64,000 bases of DNA from CAVQCJ01 sp963849365 (GTDB lineage: Bacteria; Actinomycetota; Actinomycetes; Prado026). The stretch spans positions 1,922,001-1,986,000 of the forward strand of contig CAWKHA010000004.1 in the NCBI GenBank assembly GCA_963849365.1, read 5' to 3'. A program made the translations under genes and the position numbers. This document shows, in pieces, positions 50,427 to 60,741 of this stretch. The notes under the pieces were generated by a model. The model had not been told where the DNA came from and searched no databases. It saw only the letters and a program-made list of their open reading frames with translations. The stretch's first letter is position 1. Each line of letters opens with the position of its first letter.

Positions 50427-51062
50427 GTGACGCACCTCGAGACGCCGGGCCTGGCGGTCCCGACCGCCCGTGCACCGCAGGGCACCGGGATGGGTCTGGA
50501 CGACTCCGTCTACCAGCGGCTGCTGCGCGAGCGGATCATCTTCCTCGGTTCGGTGGTCGAGGACACCAACGCCAACGCCATCTGCGCGCAGATGCTGCTG
50601 CTGGACGCCGAGGACCCTGGTCGCGACATCTGGCTGTACATCAACTCCCCCGGCGGCTCGGTGTCGGCCGGGCTGGCGATCTACGACACGATGCAGTTCG
50701 TCAAGAGCGACGTCGCCACGGTGGCGATGGGCCTGGCCGCCTCGATGGGGCAGTTCCTGCTGTCGGCCGGCGAGAAGGGCAAACGGTACGCGACGCCGAA
50801 CGCGCGGATCATGATGCACCAGCCGTCGGGCGGGCTCGGCGGCACCGCGTCCGACATCAAGATCCAGGCCGAGCAGATGCTGTTCACCAAGAAGCGCCTC
50901 GCCGAGCTGATCGCGCAGCACACCGGACAGGACCTGGAGACCATCGAGGCCGACTCCGACCGCGACCGGTGGTTCGACGCCGAGGGCGCCAAGGACTACG
51001 GATTCGTCGACCATGTCGTCACCAGCGCCCGCGAGGTCGCCGGCGGCGGCGTCGGCTCCTGA
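50427..51062 (+). CDS. clpP1: ATP-dependent Clp protease proteolytic subunit 1
   Basis: The 211-residue serine peptidase carries the ClpP triad: Ser in GLAASMGQFLLS, His in ARIMMHQPSGG, and Asp in DSDRDRWF. It assembles into the mixed ClpP1P2 tetradecamer typical of actinobacteria. GTG 50427 with AAGGGTGG upstream is preferred to the ATG at 50400, which would add nine residues. Located 27 bases before clpP2. Confidence 0.95.
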   Translation: MTHLETPGLAVPTARAPQGTGMGLDDSVYQRLLRERIIFLGSVVEDTNANAICAQMLLLDAEDPGRDIWLYINSPGGSVSAGLAIYDTMQFVKSDVATVAMGLAASMGQFLLSAGEKGKRYATPNARIMMHQPSGGLGGTASDIKIQAEQMLFTKKRLAELIAQHTGQDLETIEADSDRDRWFDAEGAKDYGFVDHVVTSAREVAGGGVGS

Positions 51063-51089
51063 TACGACCGAGGAAGAAGAGGACCCCCC

Positions 51090-51731
51090 GTGGACCAGCG
51101 CTCGCAGCTGCAGACGCCCGCCCCGCAGGCGCGCTACATCCTGCCCAACTTCATCGAGCGGACCGCCCAGGGCTTCCGCGAGTACAACCCGTACGCGAAG
51201 CTCTTCGAGGAGCGCATCATCTTCCTCGGTGTGCAGATCGACGACGCGTCCGCCGACGACGTGATGGCGCAGCTGCTGTGCCTGGAGTCGATGGACCCCG
51301 ACCGGGACATCCAGATCTACATCAACTCCCCGGGCGGCTCGTACACCGCGATGACCGCCATCTACGACACGATGCGGTTCGTGAAGCCGGACATCCACAC
51401 GGTCTGCCTCGGGCAGGCCGCCTCCGCCGCGGCGGTGCTGCTGGCGGCCGGGTCCCCCGGCAAGCGGTTCGCCCTGCCGCACTCGCGGATCCTGATCCAC
51501 CAGCCGTACACCGAGGGCGGCGGCCAGGGCTCGGACATCGAGATCCAGGCCAACGAGATCCTCCGGATGCGGGCCGAGATGGAGGGCATCCTGGCCCTGC
51601 ACACCGGGCGCGACCTCGAGCAGGTCCGCAAGGACATCGAGCGCGACAAGATCCTCACCGCGGACGACGCGCTGGAGTACGGCCTGGTCGACCAGGTGAT
51701 CCCCTCCCGGAAGGCCTCGGCCGCCGTCTGA
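51090..51731 (+). CDS. clpP2: ATP-dependent Clp protease proteolytic subunit 2
   Basis: The 213-residue paralogue has Ser in GQAASAAAVLL, His in SRILIHQPYTEG, and Asp in KDIERDKILT. The N-terminal YILPNFIERTAQGFREYNPY block is characteristic of the ClpP2 type, which contacts the ClpX ATPase. The gene is co-transcribed with clpP1. GTG 51090 follows GAAGAGGA. Confidence 0.95.
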   Translation: MDQRSQLQTPAPQARYILPNFIERTAQGFREYNPYAKLFEERIIFLGVQIDDASADDVMAQLLCLESMDPDRDIQIYINSPGGSYTAMTAIYDTMRFVKPDIHTVCLGQAASAAAVLLAAGSPGKRFALPHSRILIHQPYTEGGGQGSDIEIQANEILRMRAEMEGILALHTGRDLEQVRKDIERDKILTADDALEYGLVDQVIPSRKASAAV

Positions 51732-51782
51732 CCCCGGCGCCCCCGCCCCCGGTCCCAGGCCCCCCGCGGGCCGGCCGCATCC

Positions 51783-51811
51783 GGCCCTGTCCGCTCTCAG
51801 CGGACAGGGCC
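51783..51811 (+). terminator. Hairpin between clpP2 and clpX
   Basis: GGCCCTGTCCGCT and AGCGGACAGGGCC form a perfect 13-bp stem with a CTC loop, 52 bases after the clpP2 stop. No T run follows; partial termination before clpX is plausible. Confidence 0.65.
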
Positions 51812-51924
51812 GACGCGCCACCGAATGGCGGTCCCATGGTCCACGGGACGGGGTACGGTCGATCCGTCCGGCCCGACCGCCGGCGTCGTGGTCGGCGTCG
51901 CTCGCAGCGAAGGAGATCCCCCCG

Positions 51925-53202
<1,278 letters not shown>

Positions 53203-53241
53203 ACCCCGCCGTAGCGCCGCGGGCTCGCTGCGCGACGGCTG

Positions 53242-53916
53242 CTACTGCAGCGCCCACGCCTCGTCGGCCCAGCCGGCCACGACTGCCGGCGGGACCGGGG
53301 GACCGGTGCGCTGGGCCAGGACGATCACTGCCAGGTCGCCGTGCATGCGTATGCACGTGACGAGCTTGCCGGAGGCCTGGCAAAGGTCCGGACCGTACGC
53401 CTTGAGTCCCGCCTTCGCGGCGACCTCCGGCTGCACAGCGGTCATGTTCGGGCCGCGCGCGACGAGCAGCACGGTCTGCTCCCGGGGATCCAGGCCGTAC
53501 AGCGCGCCGGCGACCTTGTTGTCGCCGCCGGCCCGGTCCGACGCCTGGGCCATCGCACTCTCCATGACCTTGCTGTACGGCGAGGAGGTGTTGCGGTCCA
53601 TGCCGCCCAGCTGCTCGGGCAGGACCAGCCGGCTGCGCTGCCTCCACCACCAGGCGCCGCCGACAGCGGCGATCAGGACCACGAGGACCACCAGCAGCGC
53701 GACCCACGGCGCGTTCGACCTCGGTGCCGGTGCCGCCGTCTGCTGGTAGGGCGTGCCGAACGTGTTCGCCGCTGCGCCGCCGAACGGGTTCGTCGCCACA
53801 GCACCCGGCGCGGAGCCACCGGTGGACCCGCCCGGTCGCGAGCCGCCGGGGTTGGCGTAGTAGCCGAAACGGTCGGCCCCGCCGGGCCCCGAACCACCGA
53901 ACTGGTTGCCTGCCAT
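53242..53916 (-). CDS. Single-pass membrane protein with disordered N-terminus (paralogue A)
   Basis: The 224-residue protein has a Gly/Pro/Asn-rich cytoplasmic start (RFGYYANPGGSRPGGSTGGS), one transmembrane helix (APWVALLVVLVVLIAAVGGA, about residues 69-88) and an outside domain with two cysteines (DLCQASGKLVTCIRMHGDLA). It is a paralogue of the gene just upstream at 53956. The family is unknown; the topology suggests a surface or cell-envelope factor. Confidence 0.75.
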   Translation of the reverse strand: MAGNQFGGSGPGGADRFGYYANPGGSRPGGSTGGSAPGAVATNPFGGAAANTFGTPYQQTAAPAPRSNAPWVALLVVLVVLIAAVGGAWWWRQRSRLVLPEQLGGMDRNTSSPYSKVMESAMAQASDRAGGDNKVAGALYGLDPREQTVLLVARGPNMTAVQPEVAAKAGLKAYGPDLCQASGKLVTCIRMHGDLAVIVLAQRTGPPVPPAVVAGWADEAWALQ

Positions 53917-53955
53917 CGTCTACAGCTGCCGCCGGACCGGGTCTTCGGGCATGCC

Positions 53956-54711
53956 CTAGACCTGGCGCCAGATCTCGGACACCAGGGCGGCCACCGAGGC
54001 CTCGTCGGCTGCCGCGCTCCGGGTCACGCTGACGGCCATCACGGTCAGGTCGCCGTCCGAGCGCTCGCAGACCGTGACGTGGTCGGCCACCGAGGTCGCA
54101 CACGTGCTGCCGTCGATCTGGTGCGTCGTACCGATGTTGTTGCCGAAGGTGGCCATGTCGTCGTCGACGTTCGTACGTCCGCGGGCGGCTGCGGCGATAA
54201 GGATCTTGGTGTTGTCGACCCCGTACGCCTTGAACTGCATCTGGATGCCGGGGTTCTCCTGCTGCAACTGCTTCTGAGCGTTGTCGACGGCGGTCTGGAC
54301 CGCCGGCTCCTGGGACTCGGGCAGCCCGCCCAGGCTCACCGGCAGCGTGACCGGGCGGGACCGCTGGTAGATGTGGTAGCCCACCCCGAGGGCCGCGATC
54401 ACGGCGACGACGACCACCGCGATGACGATCGGCTTGGCCTTGGACGACTTCGGGGGTGCCGGGGGGGGCGAGCCATAGGTCGGGGTACCGAACGGGGCCT
54501 GCGTGCCGAACGGCGCCTGTGGGCCGGGCGGGGTCCCGAACGGGTTGGCCGCTGCGGGTGCGGCCGGTGCGGCCGGTGCGGCCGGTGCGGCAGGGGGCCC
54601 GCCGAACTGGCCGGCGCCGCCCGGGGCCGTCTGCTGCGCGGGCGTGCCGAAGTAGCCGAAGCGGTCGTCGCCTCCGGCCGGCGGACCGGCGCTGAACCGG
54701 TTGTCGCTCAT
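53956..54711 (-). CDS. Single-pass membrane protein with disordered N-terminus (paralogue B)
   Basis: The 251-residue protein starts MSDNRFSAGPPAGGDDRFGY, continues with a (GGPPAAPAAPAAPAAP) low-complexity region, and has one transmembrane helix (PIVIAVVVVAVIAALGVGYH) followed by an outside domain (VTLPVSLGGLPESQEPAVQT, GSTCATSVADHVTVCERSDG, again two cysteines). It shares layout with the downstream paralogue, suggesting tandem duplication. ATG 54711 starts the shared RFGY motif region; longer frames are excluded. Confidence 0.75.
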   Translation of the reverse strand: MSDNRFSAGPPAGGDDRFGYFGTPAQQTAPGGAGQFGGPPAAPAAPAAPAAPAAANPFGTPPGPQAPFGTQAPFGTPTYGSPPPAPPKSSKAKPIVIAVVVVAVIAALGVGYHIYQRSRPVTLPVSLGGLPESQEPAVQTAVDNAQKQLQQENPGIQMQFKAYGVDNTKILIAAAARGRTNVDDDMATFGNNIGTTHQIDGSTCATSVADHVTVCERSDGDLTVMAVSVTRSAAADEASVAALVSEIWRQV

Positions 54712-54787
54712 CTGGGACCCCCAGGGATAGGCCACAGAATCCTTCGGCCTGTTCCGGCGGGCACTTGATCGGTCCAGGTGTGGTCGT

Positions 54788-55546
54788 TCAGGCCGGCGGC
54801 GGGGGCCAGGTGCTGGCCCCCAGCTCGCGCGAGATCGCGCGCGCCGCCTCCCGTACGGCATCACGGGTCGCGTCGTCCACCGGCCAGGACCCGCTCGGGA
54901 CGACGACGCCGATCGCGCCGGCGACGGTCCGCGACGCGTCGAACAGCGGAGCACCCAGCCCGCACTCGCCCAGGACCGCCTCGTCCACCTCGACCGCCGT
55001 CCCGCTGGCACGCACGGTGGCCAGCTGGCCGGCGAGCTCGCCCGGCGAGGTCACCGTCTCGCCGGTCATGCTGCGCAACGGTGGGCCCGCCAGCAACCGG
55101 GCCTCCTCGTCGGGCATGAAAGCGATCATCGCCTTGCCCAGCGAGCTGGCGTGCGCCGGGATCACGATGCCCACCTCGGGCATCTGGCGGCTGCCGTCCG
55201 GGCGTGGCTCGTGATGGATGATCACGACGTCGTCCAGCAGCAGAACGCCGCTGCGGACGGCGAGCCCGGTCCGCTTCGCGAGGTCCTCGGCCCAGGGGAT
55301 GGCCTTGGACCGCAGCTCGAGCGTGTCGAGGTAGACGTTCCCGAGCCGGAGCACGGCCGGCCCCAGCTGGTAGCGGCTGGAGCCGTGCTCCTGGACCACC
55401 ATCCCGTGCCGGACCAGGGTCTTGACCAGGCCGTGGACGGTCGACGGCGGCAGCTCGAGCCGCGCGGCGAGCTCGGTCAGGGTCATCCGCCTGGCGCCCT
55501 GCAGGGCGGTCAGAACCCGGATCGCGCGGTCCACGGACTGGATCAC
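54788..55546 (-). CDS. IclR-family transcriptional regulator of the glycerol operon
   Basis: The 252-residue protein has the IclR winged helix-turn-helix (MTLTELAARLELPPSTVHGL then VKTLVRHGMVV) and the effector-binding domain (HASSLGKAMIAFM, GECGLGAPLFDASRTVAGAI). GTG 55546 begins directly with the family start IQSVDRAIRVLTAL. It is divergent from the aquaporin-dha operon, like the GylR glycerol repressor of Streptomyces, and a 7-7-7 palindrome lies in the gap. It likely senses a glycerol-derived metabolite. Confidence 0.9.
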   Translation of the reverse strand: MIQSVDRAIRVLTALQGARRMTLTELAARLELPPSTVHGLVKTLVRHGMVVQEHGSSRYQLGPAVLRLGNVYLDTLELRSKAIPWAEDLAKRTGLAVRSGVLLLDDVVIIHHEPRPDGSRQMPEVGIVIPAHASSLGKAMIAFMPDEEARLLAGPPLRSMTGETVTSPGELAGQLATVRASGTAVEVDEAVLGECGLGAPLFDASRTVAGAIGVVVPSGSWPVDDATRDAVREAARAISRELGASTWPPPPA

Positions 55547-55651
55547 GAGGGCAGTCTCTCCGTTCCGGTTCAGGCTCGGGCTGCGACACGACAGAGGGAT
55601 ATTCACGCAGAACCCTTGCCAAGAGTGAATCAGGTGTGTAACTTCCGCGTC

Positions 55652-55672
55652 ACATTCGACATTACCGAATGT
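55652..55672. promoter_or_regulatory. Palindromic IclR/GylR-like operator upstream of the glycerol operon
   Basis: ACATTCG-ACATTAC-CGAATGT has perfect 7-bp arms around a 7-bp spacer, 40 bases upstream of the aquaporin ATG. TTCAC...GTGAA arms (around 55601-55628) form a second, looser inverted repeat nearer the regulator. Confidence 0.6.
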
Positions 55673-55711
55673 CCTTCGAGATCTTACTCACCACAGGAAG
55701 GGTCCAGGCCA

Positions 55712-56497
55712 ATGCTCGACGAGACCTCTCTGGCGCAACGGCTCACCGCTGAGTTCATCGGAACGGCGTTCCTGGTCTTCATCGGCGTGGGCTCGGTCCC
55801 CGCCACGCTGATCGTGAACGGGAACGCCCCGTTCACCATGGCGGACCTCGGAATGATCTCGCTCGCCTTCGGCACGATCGTCGTCGCGACGGTCTACGCA
55901 CTCGGTCACGTGGGCGGCAACCACATCAACCCGGCCGTGACGCTCGGGCTCGCCGTCTCCGGCAAGTTCCCGTGGTCGCAGGTCGGACCGTACCTCGCTG
56001 CGCAGGTCGGCGGGGCCATCCTCGGTGCCGCCGCCATCATCGGCGTGCTCGGCAAGAAGGCCAGCGACGTCGGCCTCGGGGTCGCCTCCTACGGCGACAT
56101 CAGCTGGGTGCAGGCGTTCACCGCGGAGTTCGTCGGGACGTTCATCCTCGTCTTCACGATCTTCGGCGTCATCCACCGCAAGGCCGCGGCCGGCTTCGCC
56201 GGCGTCGCGATCGGCCTGGTCGTCTTCGCCGCGATCATCCCGGTGGCACCGGCGACGGGCGCGTCGATCAACCCGGCCCGTACCGTCGGCCCCATGCTCG
56301 TCCAGCAGATCGCCGGCGGGACCGTGAAGTGGAGCCAGCTGCCCGTGTACCTGGCTGCCGAGCTCTTCGCCGGCGTCGTCGCGGCGCTCGCGTTCGGGAT
56401 CATCAGCCGGACCCCGATCGACGGCTCGGCGGGCGCAGGCATCGACCTGGGCGACCCCGAGTCCAGCGACCTCGCCAGCTCGTCGAGCACGAGCTGA
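55712..56497 (+). CDS. glpF: MIP-family glycerol/water channel (aquaglyceroporin)
   Basis: The 261-residue channel has six transmembrane helices and both NPA boxes, GGNHINPAVTLGLA and GASINPARTVGPM. The aromatic/arginine filter includes the Arg of NPAR. It would take up glycerol or dihydroxyacetone for the kinase genes downstream. ATG 55712 follows CAGGAAGGG. It is the first gene of the operon 55712-60706. Confidence 0.92.
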   Translation: MLDETSLAQRLTAEFIGTAFLVFIGVGSVPATLIVNGNAPFTMADLGMISLAFGTIVVATVYALGHVGGNHINPAVTLGLAVSGKFPWSQVGPYLAAQVGGAILGAAAIIGVLGKKASDVGLGVASYGDISWVQAFTAEFVGTFILVFTIFGVIHRKAAAGFAGVAIGLVVFAAIIPVAPATGASINPARTVGPMLVQQIAGGTVKWSQLPVYLAAELFAGVVAALAFGIISRTPIDGSAGAGIDLGDPESSDLASSSSTS

Positions 56498-56534
56498 CCC
56501 CTCCCACGACCATAGACGCTGAGGAAGGCACACC

Positions 56535-57536
56535 ATGAAGAAGCTGATCAACGCTCCCGAGGACGTGGTCTCCGATGCCCTGCGCGGCGTAGAGGCCGCC
56601 CATCCCGACCTGGCCGTCGACCACCAGAACAAGATCATCTACAGGGCCGATGCGCCCCGGCAGGGCAAGGTCGGGATCATCTCCGGAGGCGGGTCGGGCC
56701 ACGAGCCGCTGCACGGCGGGTTCGTCGGCCTGGGCATGCTCGACGCTGCGTGCGCCGGCGAGATCTTCACCTCACCGGTGCCCGACCAGATGCTGGCGGC
56801 GACCAAGCTCGTCGACGGTGGTGCCGGCGTGCTGCACGTGGTGAAGAACTACACCGGCGACGTCATGAACTTCGAGATGGGCGCCGAGCTGGCGGCGGCC
56901 GAGACCGGCGCGCGGGTCGTGTCGGTGGTCACCGACGACGATGTCGCGGTGCAGGACAGCACCTGGACAGCCGGGCGGCGCGGCGTCGGCGTCACGGTGC
57001 TGCTGGAGAAGATCGCCGGAGCGGCGGCCGAGCAGGGCCGGGACCTCGACGCGGTTGCCGAGGTCGCCCGGACGGTGAACGCCAACGGCCGCAGCATGGG
57101 GCTCGCGCTCACCTCCTGCACCGTCCCGGCGGCCGGGAAGCCGACCTTCGACCTCGGCGACGACGAGATGGAGCTCGGCGTCGGCATCCACGGCGAGCCG
57201 GGCCGGGAGCGGCTCCCGCTGGCGCCGGCGCGCGACATCGCGGCCATGCTGGTCGAGCCGATCCTGGCCGACCTGCCGTTCACCTCCGGCGACCAGGTCA
57301 TCGCGTTCGTCAACGGCCTGGGTGGCACGCCGCTGATCGAGCTCTACGTGATGTACAACGAGGTCGACAAGATCCTGTCCGGGAACGGTGTCCGGGTCGC
57401 GAGGTCGCTCGTCGGCTCGTACATCACCTCCCTCGACATGGCCGGCACGTCGGTGACCCTGCTGCGGGTCGACGACGAGCTGCTCACGCTGTGGGACGCC
57501 CCGGTCCGGACCCCGGCACTGAGGTGGGGGACCTGA
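56535..57536 (+). CDS. dhaK: Dihydroxyacetone kinase subunit DhaK
   Basis: The 333-residue protein carries the substrate-binding fold of DhaK: GIISGGGSGHEPLHGGFVG near residues 49-67 and ELGVGIHGEPGRERLPL, whose His forms the covalent hemiaminal with dihydroxyacetone. It acts with DhaL and the PTS donor DhaM. ATG 56535 follows GAGGAAGG. Next gene dhaL begins four bases after the stop. Confidence 0.96.
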   Translation: MKKLINAPEDVVSDALRGVEAAHPDLAVDHQNKIIYRADAPRQGKVGIISGGGSGHEPLHGGFVGLGMLDAACAGEIFTSPVPDQMLAATKLVDGGAGVLHVVKNYTGDVMNFEMGAELAAAETGARVVSVVTDDDVAVQDSTWTAGRRGVGVTVLLEKIAGAAAEQGRDLDAVAEVARTVNANGRSMGLALTSCTVPAAGKPTFDLGDDEMELGVGIHGEPGRERLPLAPARDIAAMLVEPILADLPFTSGDQVIAFVNGLGGTPLIELYVMYNEVDKILSGNGVRVARSLVGSYITSLDMAGTSVTLLRVDDELLTLWDAPVRTPALRWGT

Positions 57537-57540
57537 CCAG

Positions 57541-58173
57541 ATGAACGACAGCGCGACCACGGCGGAGCTCGAGCAGTGGGTGCGGAACTTCGCCCAGCTG
57601 ATCGAGCAGAACAAGGACGACCTCACCGAGCTCGACGCGGCGATCGGCGATGCCGACCACGGCGCGAACATGGACCGCGGGATGAGGGCCGCCGTGGCCG
57701 CGCTGGACGAGACCGCACCGGCCAACCCGTCCGCGCTGTTCACCAGAGTCGGGATGACGCTCGTGTCCACCGTGGGCGGGGCCAGCGGCCCCTTGTACGG
57801 GACCTTCTTCCTGCGGCTCGGGGGTGCGCTCGGCGACAGCGAGCCGGTCACCGGCGAGCAGCTCGCGGTGGCGCTGCGCGCCGGGCTGGACGGCGTGGTC
57901 GCCCGGGGCAAGGCCGAGGCCGGGGACAAGACCATGTTCGACGCGCTCGCCCCGGCCGTCGACGCGGTCGACCTGGCGGTCGCCGCGGACGAGCCGCTGA
58001 GCGAGGTCTTCGCCCGGGCCAGTACGGCGGCGGGGGCCGGGCGCGACGCGACCATCCCGATGCTCGCCCGCAAAGGCCGGGCCAGCTACCTCGGAGAGCG
58101 CAGCGTCGGCCACCAGGACCCGGGCGCGACCAGTGCCGCGCTCCTGCTCGCAGCGGCCGACCAGGTGTTCTGA
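57541..58173 (+). CDS. dhaL: Dihydroxyacetone kinase subunit DhaL (ADP-binding)
   Basis: The 210-residue protein has the DhaL magnesium-ADP site (AAIGDADHGANMDRGM, with three Asp residues), VSTVGGASGPLYGTFFLRLG and ARKGRASYLGERSVGHQDPG. In the PTS-dependent kinase it keeps ADP as a cofactor that is rephosphorylated by DhaM and transfers phosphate to DhaK-bound dihydroxyacetone. One base separates its stop from dhaM. Confidence 0.96.
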   Translation: MNDSATTAELEQWVRNFAQLIEQNKDDLTELDAAIGDADHGANMDRGMRAAVAALDETAPANPSALFTRVGMTLVSTVGGASGPLYGTFFLRLGGALGDSEPVTGEQLAVALRAGLDGVVARGKAEAGDKTMFDALAPAVDAVDLAVAADEPLSEVFARASTAAGAGRDATIPMLARKGRASYLGERSVGHQDPGATSAALLLAAADQVF

Positions 58174-58174
58174 C

Positions 58175-60706
58175 ATGGTCACGAAGGCGGCCACCGGCGA
58201 AGGTGTCGGCATCGTGGTGGTGTCGCACAGCCGGCCGCTCGCCAGGGCTGCGGTCGCGCTCGCGGCCGAGATGGTGCACGGGCGCAGCTTCCGGGTCGCC
58301 GTCGCCGCCGGACTCGACGAGTCGACGTTCGGTACCGACGCGGTCCAGATCAAGTCAGCCATCGAGGAGATGGACGGGCCGGACGGGGTCGTCGTGCTCA
58401 TGGACCTGGGCAGCGCGGTGCTGAGTGCCGAGCTCGCGCTCGACCTGCTCGACGACCAGGCTGCCCGCGAGCGCGTCGTCCTGTGCCCGGCCCCCTTGGT
58501 CGAAGGCCTCGTGGTGGCCGCCGTCGCGGCCGCGGGCGGCGCAGCGGCCACCGAGGTAGCCGCGGAGGCATGTGCCGCCCTGATGGGCAAGACGGCCCAT
58601 CTCAGCGGTGGCTCCGAGCCGCCGGCGGGTGCCGACGCCGACGCTCCGGCGGCGGCCGATGTGGTCGGAGTCTTCGAGGTCGAGAACGAGCACGGCCTTC
58701 ACGCCCGCCCGGCCGCCCGGCTGGTGTCCGAGGTGAGCGGGCTCGACGCGGTCGTCCGAGTCCGCAACCTCACGACCGGCAGTGCACCCGTGCCTGCCTC
58801 GAGCCTGAGCCGGGTCGCCACGCTCGCGGCGCTGCGCGGGCACCGGGTCGAGGTGCAGGCGTCCGGCCCGCAGGCCGGCGACGCCGTCGAGCACGTGCTA
58901 GCTCTGGCGGCACGGCGGTTCGACGAGCCGGCACCGGCCGCTGCGACGGACGGCCGGGCAGCGGGCGCGCGGACGGCGGCCGACGCAGCGGCTGCGCCGA
59001 TCGGGTCGGGACCGCAGCCGGCCGCGCCGGGGATCGGCATCGGCCCGGTCCGCCGGCTTGCGCTGGAGCCGGTCGGTCGGGAGCACGACCCGTACCCCTC
59101 GGCCCCGCCGCCGGCGCAGTGGCGACGCGTGGTCGAGGCGGTCGCCGAGGTGCGGCGCGAGGTGGAACGGCTGCGTTCGGTCGCCGCACGCGAGGCGGGC
59201 GCGCAGGAGGCGGGCATCTTCGACGCACACCTCATGCTCCTCGGCGACGCCGAGCTGCTCGCCGACGTCAAGCAGCGGATCAACGCCGGGGCGCATGCGT
59301 CGGCCGCGTGGGCCGACTGCGTCCGCGGTGTGGAGCTGCAGTGGGCGGCCCTGCCGGACCCGTACCTGCGGGCCAGGGCCGAGGACGTGCGCGCCGTCGG
59401 CGACCAGGTGCTGGGCAGCCTGCTGGGCACTCCCGCCGTCCGTCGGTCAGCCGAAGGTGTGGTGGTCGCGCGCACGCTCACGCCGGCCGACGTCGCCGAG
59501 ATGGACCGGGAGCACGTCGACGCCATCGTCATGGTCGGCGGCAGCCCCGCGTCGCACGTCGCGATCCTTGCCCGCGCGCAGGGCATCCCCGCGGTCGTCG
59601 GCGCCGGACCGGAGATCCTCGCGCTGGACGAAGGCACGGTCGTCGTCGTCGACGGCACGGCCGGGACGGTGGTGGTCGACCCGCCGGCCGACGTCCTGCT
59701 GAAGTACCGCGAGCAGGCCGCCGAGCTGGCCCGTGCCGCACAGCTCGACCTGGCCGAGGCGGCCCGGGAGGCGCTCACCCGCGACGGCGCGGTCGTCGAG
59801 GTCGCCGCCAACATCGGGTCGGTGGCCGACGCCCGAGCGGCGGTGGCGGCAGGGGCCGACTCGGTCGGCCTGCTGCGGACCGAGTTCCTCTTCCTGGGTC
59901 GCGAGCGGCCACCGGACGCCGACGAGCAGGAGCGCGAGTACCGGGCGATCGCCGTCGCGATGGCCGGCCGGGCGCTGACGATCCGCACGCTCGACGTCGG
60001 CGGCGACAAGCCGCTGCCGTACCTCCCGCTGCCGGCGGAGGACAACCCGTTCCTGGGGCTGCGCGGCATCCGTCTCGCGCTCCAGCGTCCGCAGCTGCTG
60101 GCCGAGCAGCTCGAGGCGCTGTGCCGTACGGCCGCCGACCATCCGGTGAGCGTCATGTTCCCGATGGTGTCGACCGTGGACGAGCTGGTCCGCGCTCGAG
60201 CGGTGCTGGCCGACGTTGCCGGGGCGGGAGGGCCGCCCGCCGGGCTCCGGGTGGGCATGATGGTCGAGGTCCCCTCCGCCGCGCTGTCCATCGCGACGTT
60301 CTTGCCCCACCTGGACTTCGTGAGCATCGGCACCAACGACCTGACCCAGTACACGCTGGCCGCCGAACGCGGGAACGCGGGGGTCGCGGCGCTCGCGGAC
60401 GCGCTCGACCCGGCGGTGCTGCGTCTGGTGGCGATGGTCTGCAAGGCCGCGTCGGGACGCGTGCCGGTGGCGGTGTGCGGAGAGGTCGCCGCGGACCCGC
60501 TGGCCGTCCCGGTGCTCCTCGGGCTCGGGGTCGGGGAGCTCAGCGTGTCTCCGCAAGCCGTTCCCGGGGTCAAGCGCGCGGTCCGCGAGCTGGACCTGCT
60601 CGACTGCTCCGACCTGGCCGCCCGGGCCCTCGAGGCGGCCGGGGCGGGCCAGGTGCGGGCGCTCGTGGTATCGGCGCTGGCCGCCGCCGGCTCGCCGGCT
60701 CGCTAG
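58175..60706 (+). CDS. dhaM: DhaM-HPr-enzyme I fusion: phosphotransferase of the dihydroxyacetone kinase
   Basis: The 843-residue multidomain protein has, in order: a DhaM/mannose-EIIA domain (about 1-135, His in VVVSHSRPLA), an HPr domain (about 165-255, His in NEHGLHARPAARL), and a complete enzyme I (about 285-840). The enzyme I has its phosphohistidine in GGSPASHVAILAR, PEP-binding VGLLRTEFLFLGRE, MVEVPSAALS, and Cys in VPVAVCGEVAADP. It can carry phosphate from PEP to DhaL in one chain. In E. coli DhaM the enzyme I part is truncated, so a full-length version is notable. ATG 58175 follows dhaL by one base. Confidence 0.95.
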   Translation: MVTKAATGEGVGIVVVSHSRPLARAAVALAAEMVHGRSFRVAVAAGLDESTFGTDAVQIKSAIEEMDGPDGVVVLMDLGSAVLSAELALDLLDDQAARERVVLCPAPLVEGLVVAAVAAAGGAAATEVAAEACAALMGKTAHLSGGSEPPAGADADAPAAADVVGVFEVENEHGLHARPAARLVSEVSGLDAVVRVRNLTTGSAPVPASSLSRVATLAALRGHRVEVQASGPQAGDAVEHVLALAARRFDEPAPAAATDGRAAGARTAADAAAAPIGSGPQPAAPGIGIGPVRRLALEPVGREHDPYPSAPPPAQWRRVVEAVAEVRREVERLRSVAAREAGAQEAGIFDAHLMLLGDAELLADVKQRINAGAHASAAWADCVRGVELQWAALPDPYLRARAEDVRAVGDQVLGSLLGTPAVRRSAEGVVVARTLTPADVAEMDREHVDAIVMVGGSPASHVAILARAQGIPAVVGAGPEILALDEGTVVVVDGTAGTVVVDPPADVLLKYREQAAELARAAQLDLAEAAREALTRDGAVVEVAANIGSVADARAAVAAGADSVGLLRTEFLFLGRERPPDADEQEREYRAIAVAMAGRALTIRTLDVGGDKPLPYLPLPAEDNPFLGLRGIRLALQRPQLLAEQLEALCRTAADHPVSVMFPMVSTVDELVRARAVLADVAGAGGPPAGLRVGMMVEVPSAALSIATFLPHLDFVSIGTNDLTQYTLAAERGNAGVAALADALDPAVLRLVAMVCKAASGRVPVAVCGEVAADPLAVPVLLGLGVGELSVSPQAVPGVKRAVRELDLLDCSDLAARALEAAGAGQVRALVVSALAAAGSPAR

Positions 60707-60741
60707 CTGCACTCGCCTCCGGCAGCCGGACGCGAAGTTGC

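Noticed and set aside
54541..54600. Short repeated units (GGTGCGGCC) as a possible CRISPR or regulatory array
   Set aside because: They encode the Pro-Ala low-complexity leader of the membrane protein at 53956; no CRISPR-like spacing exists anywhere in the window.
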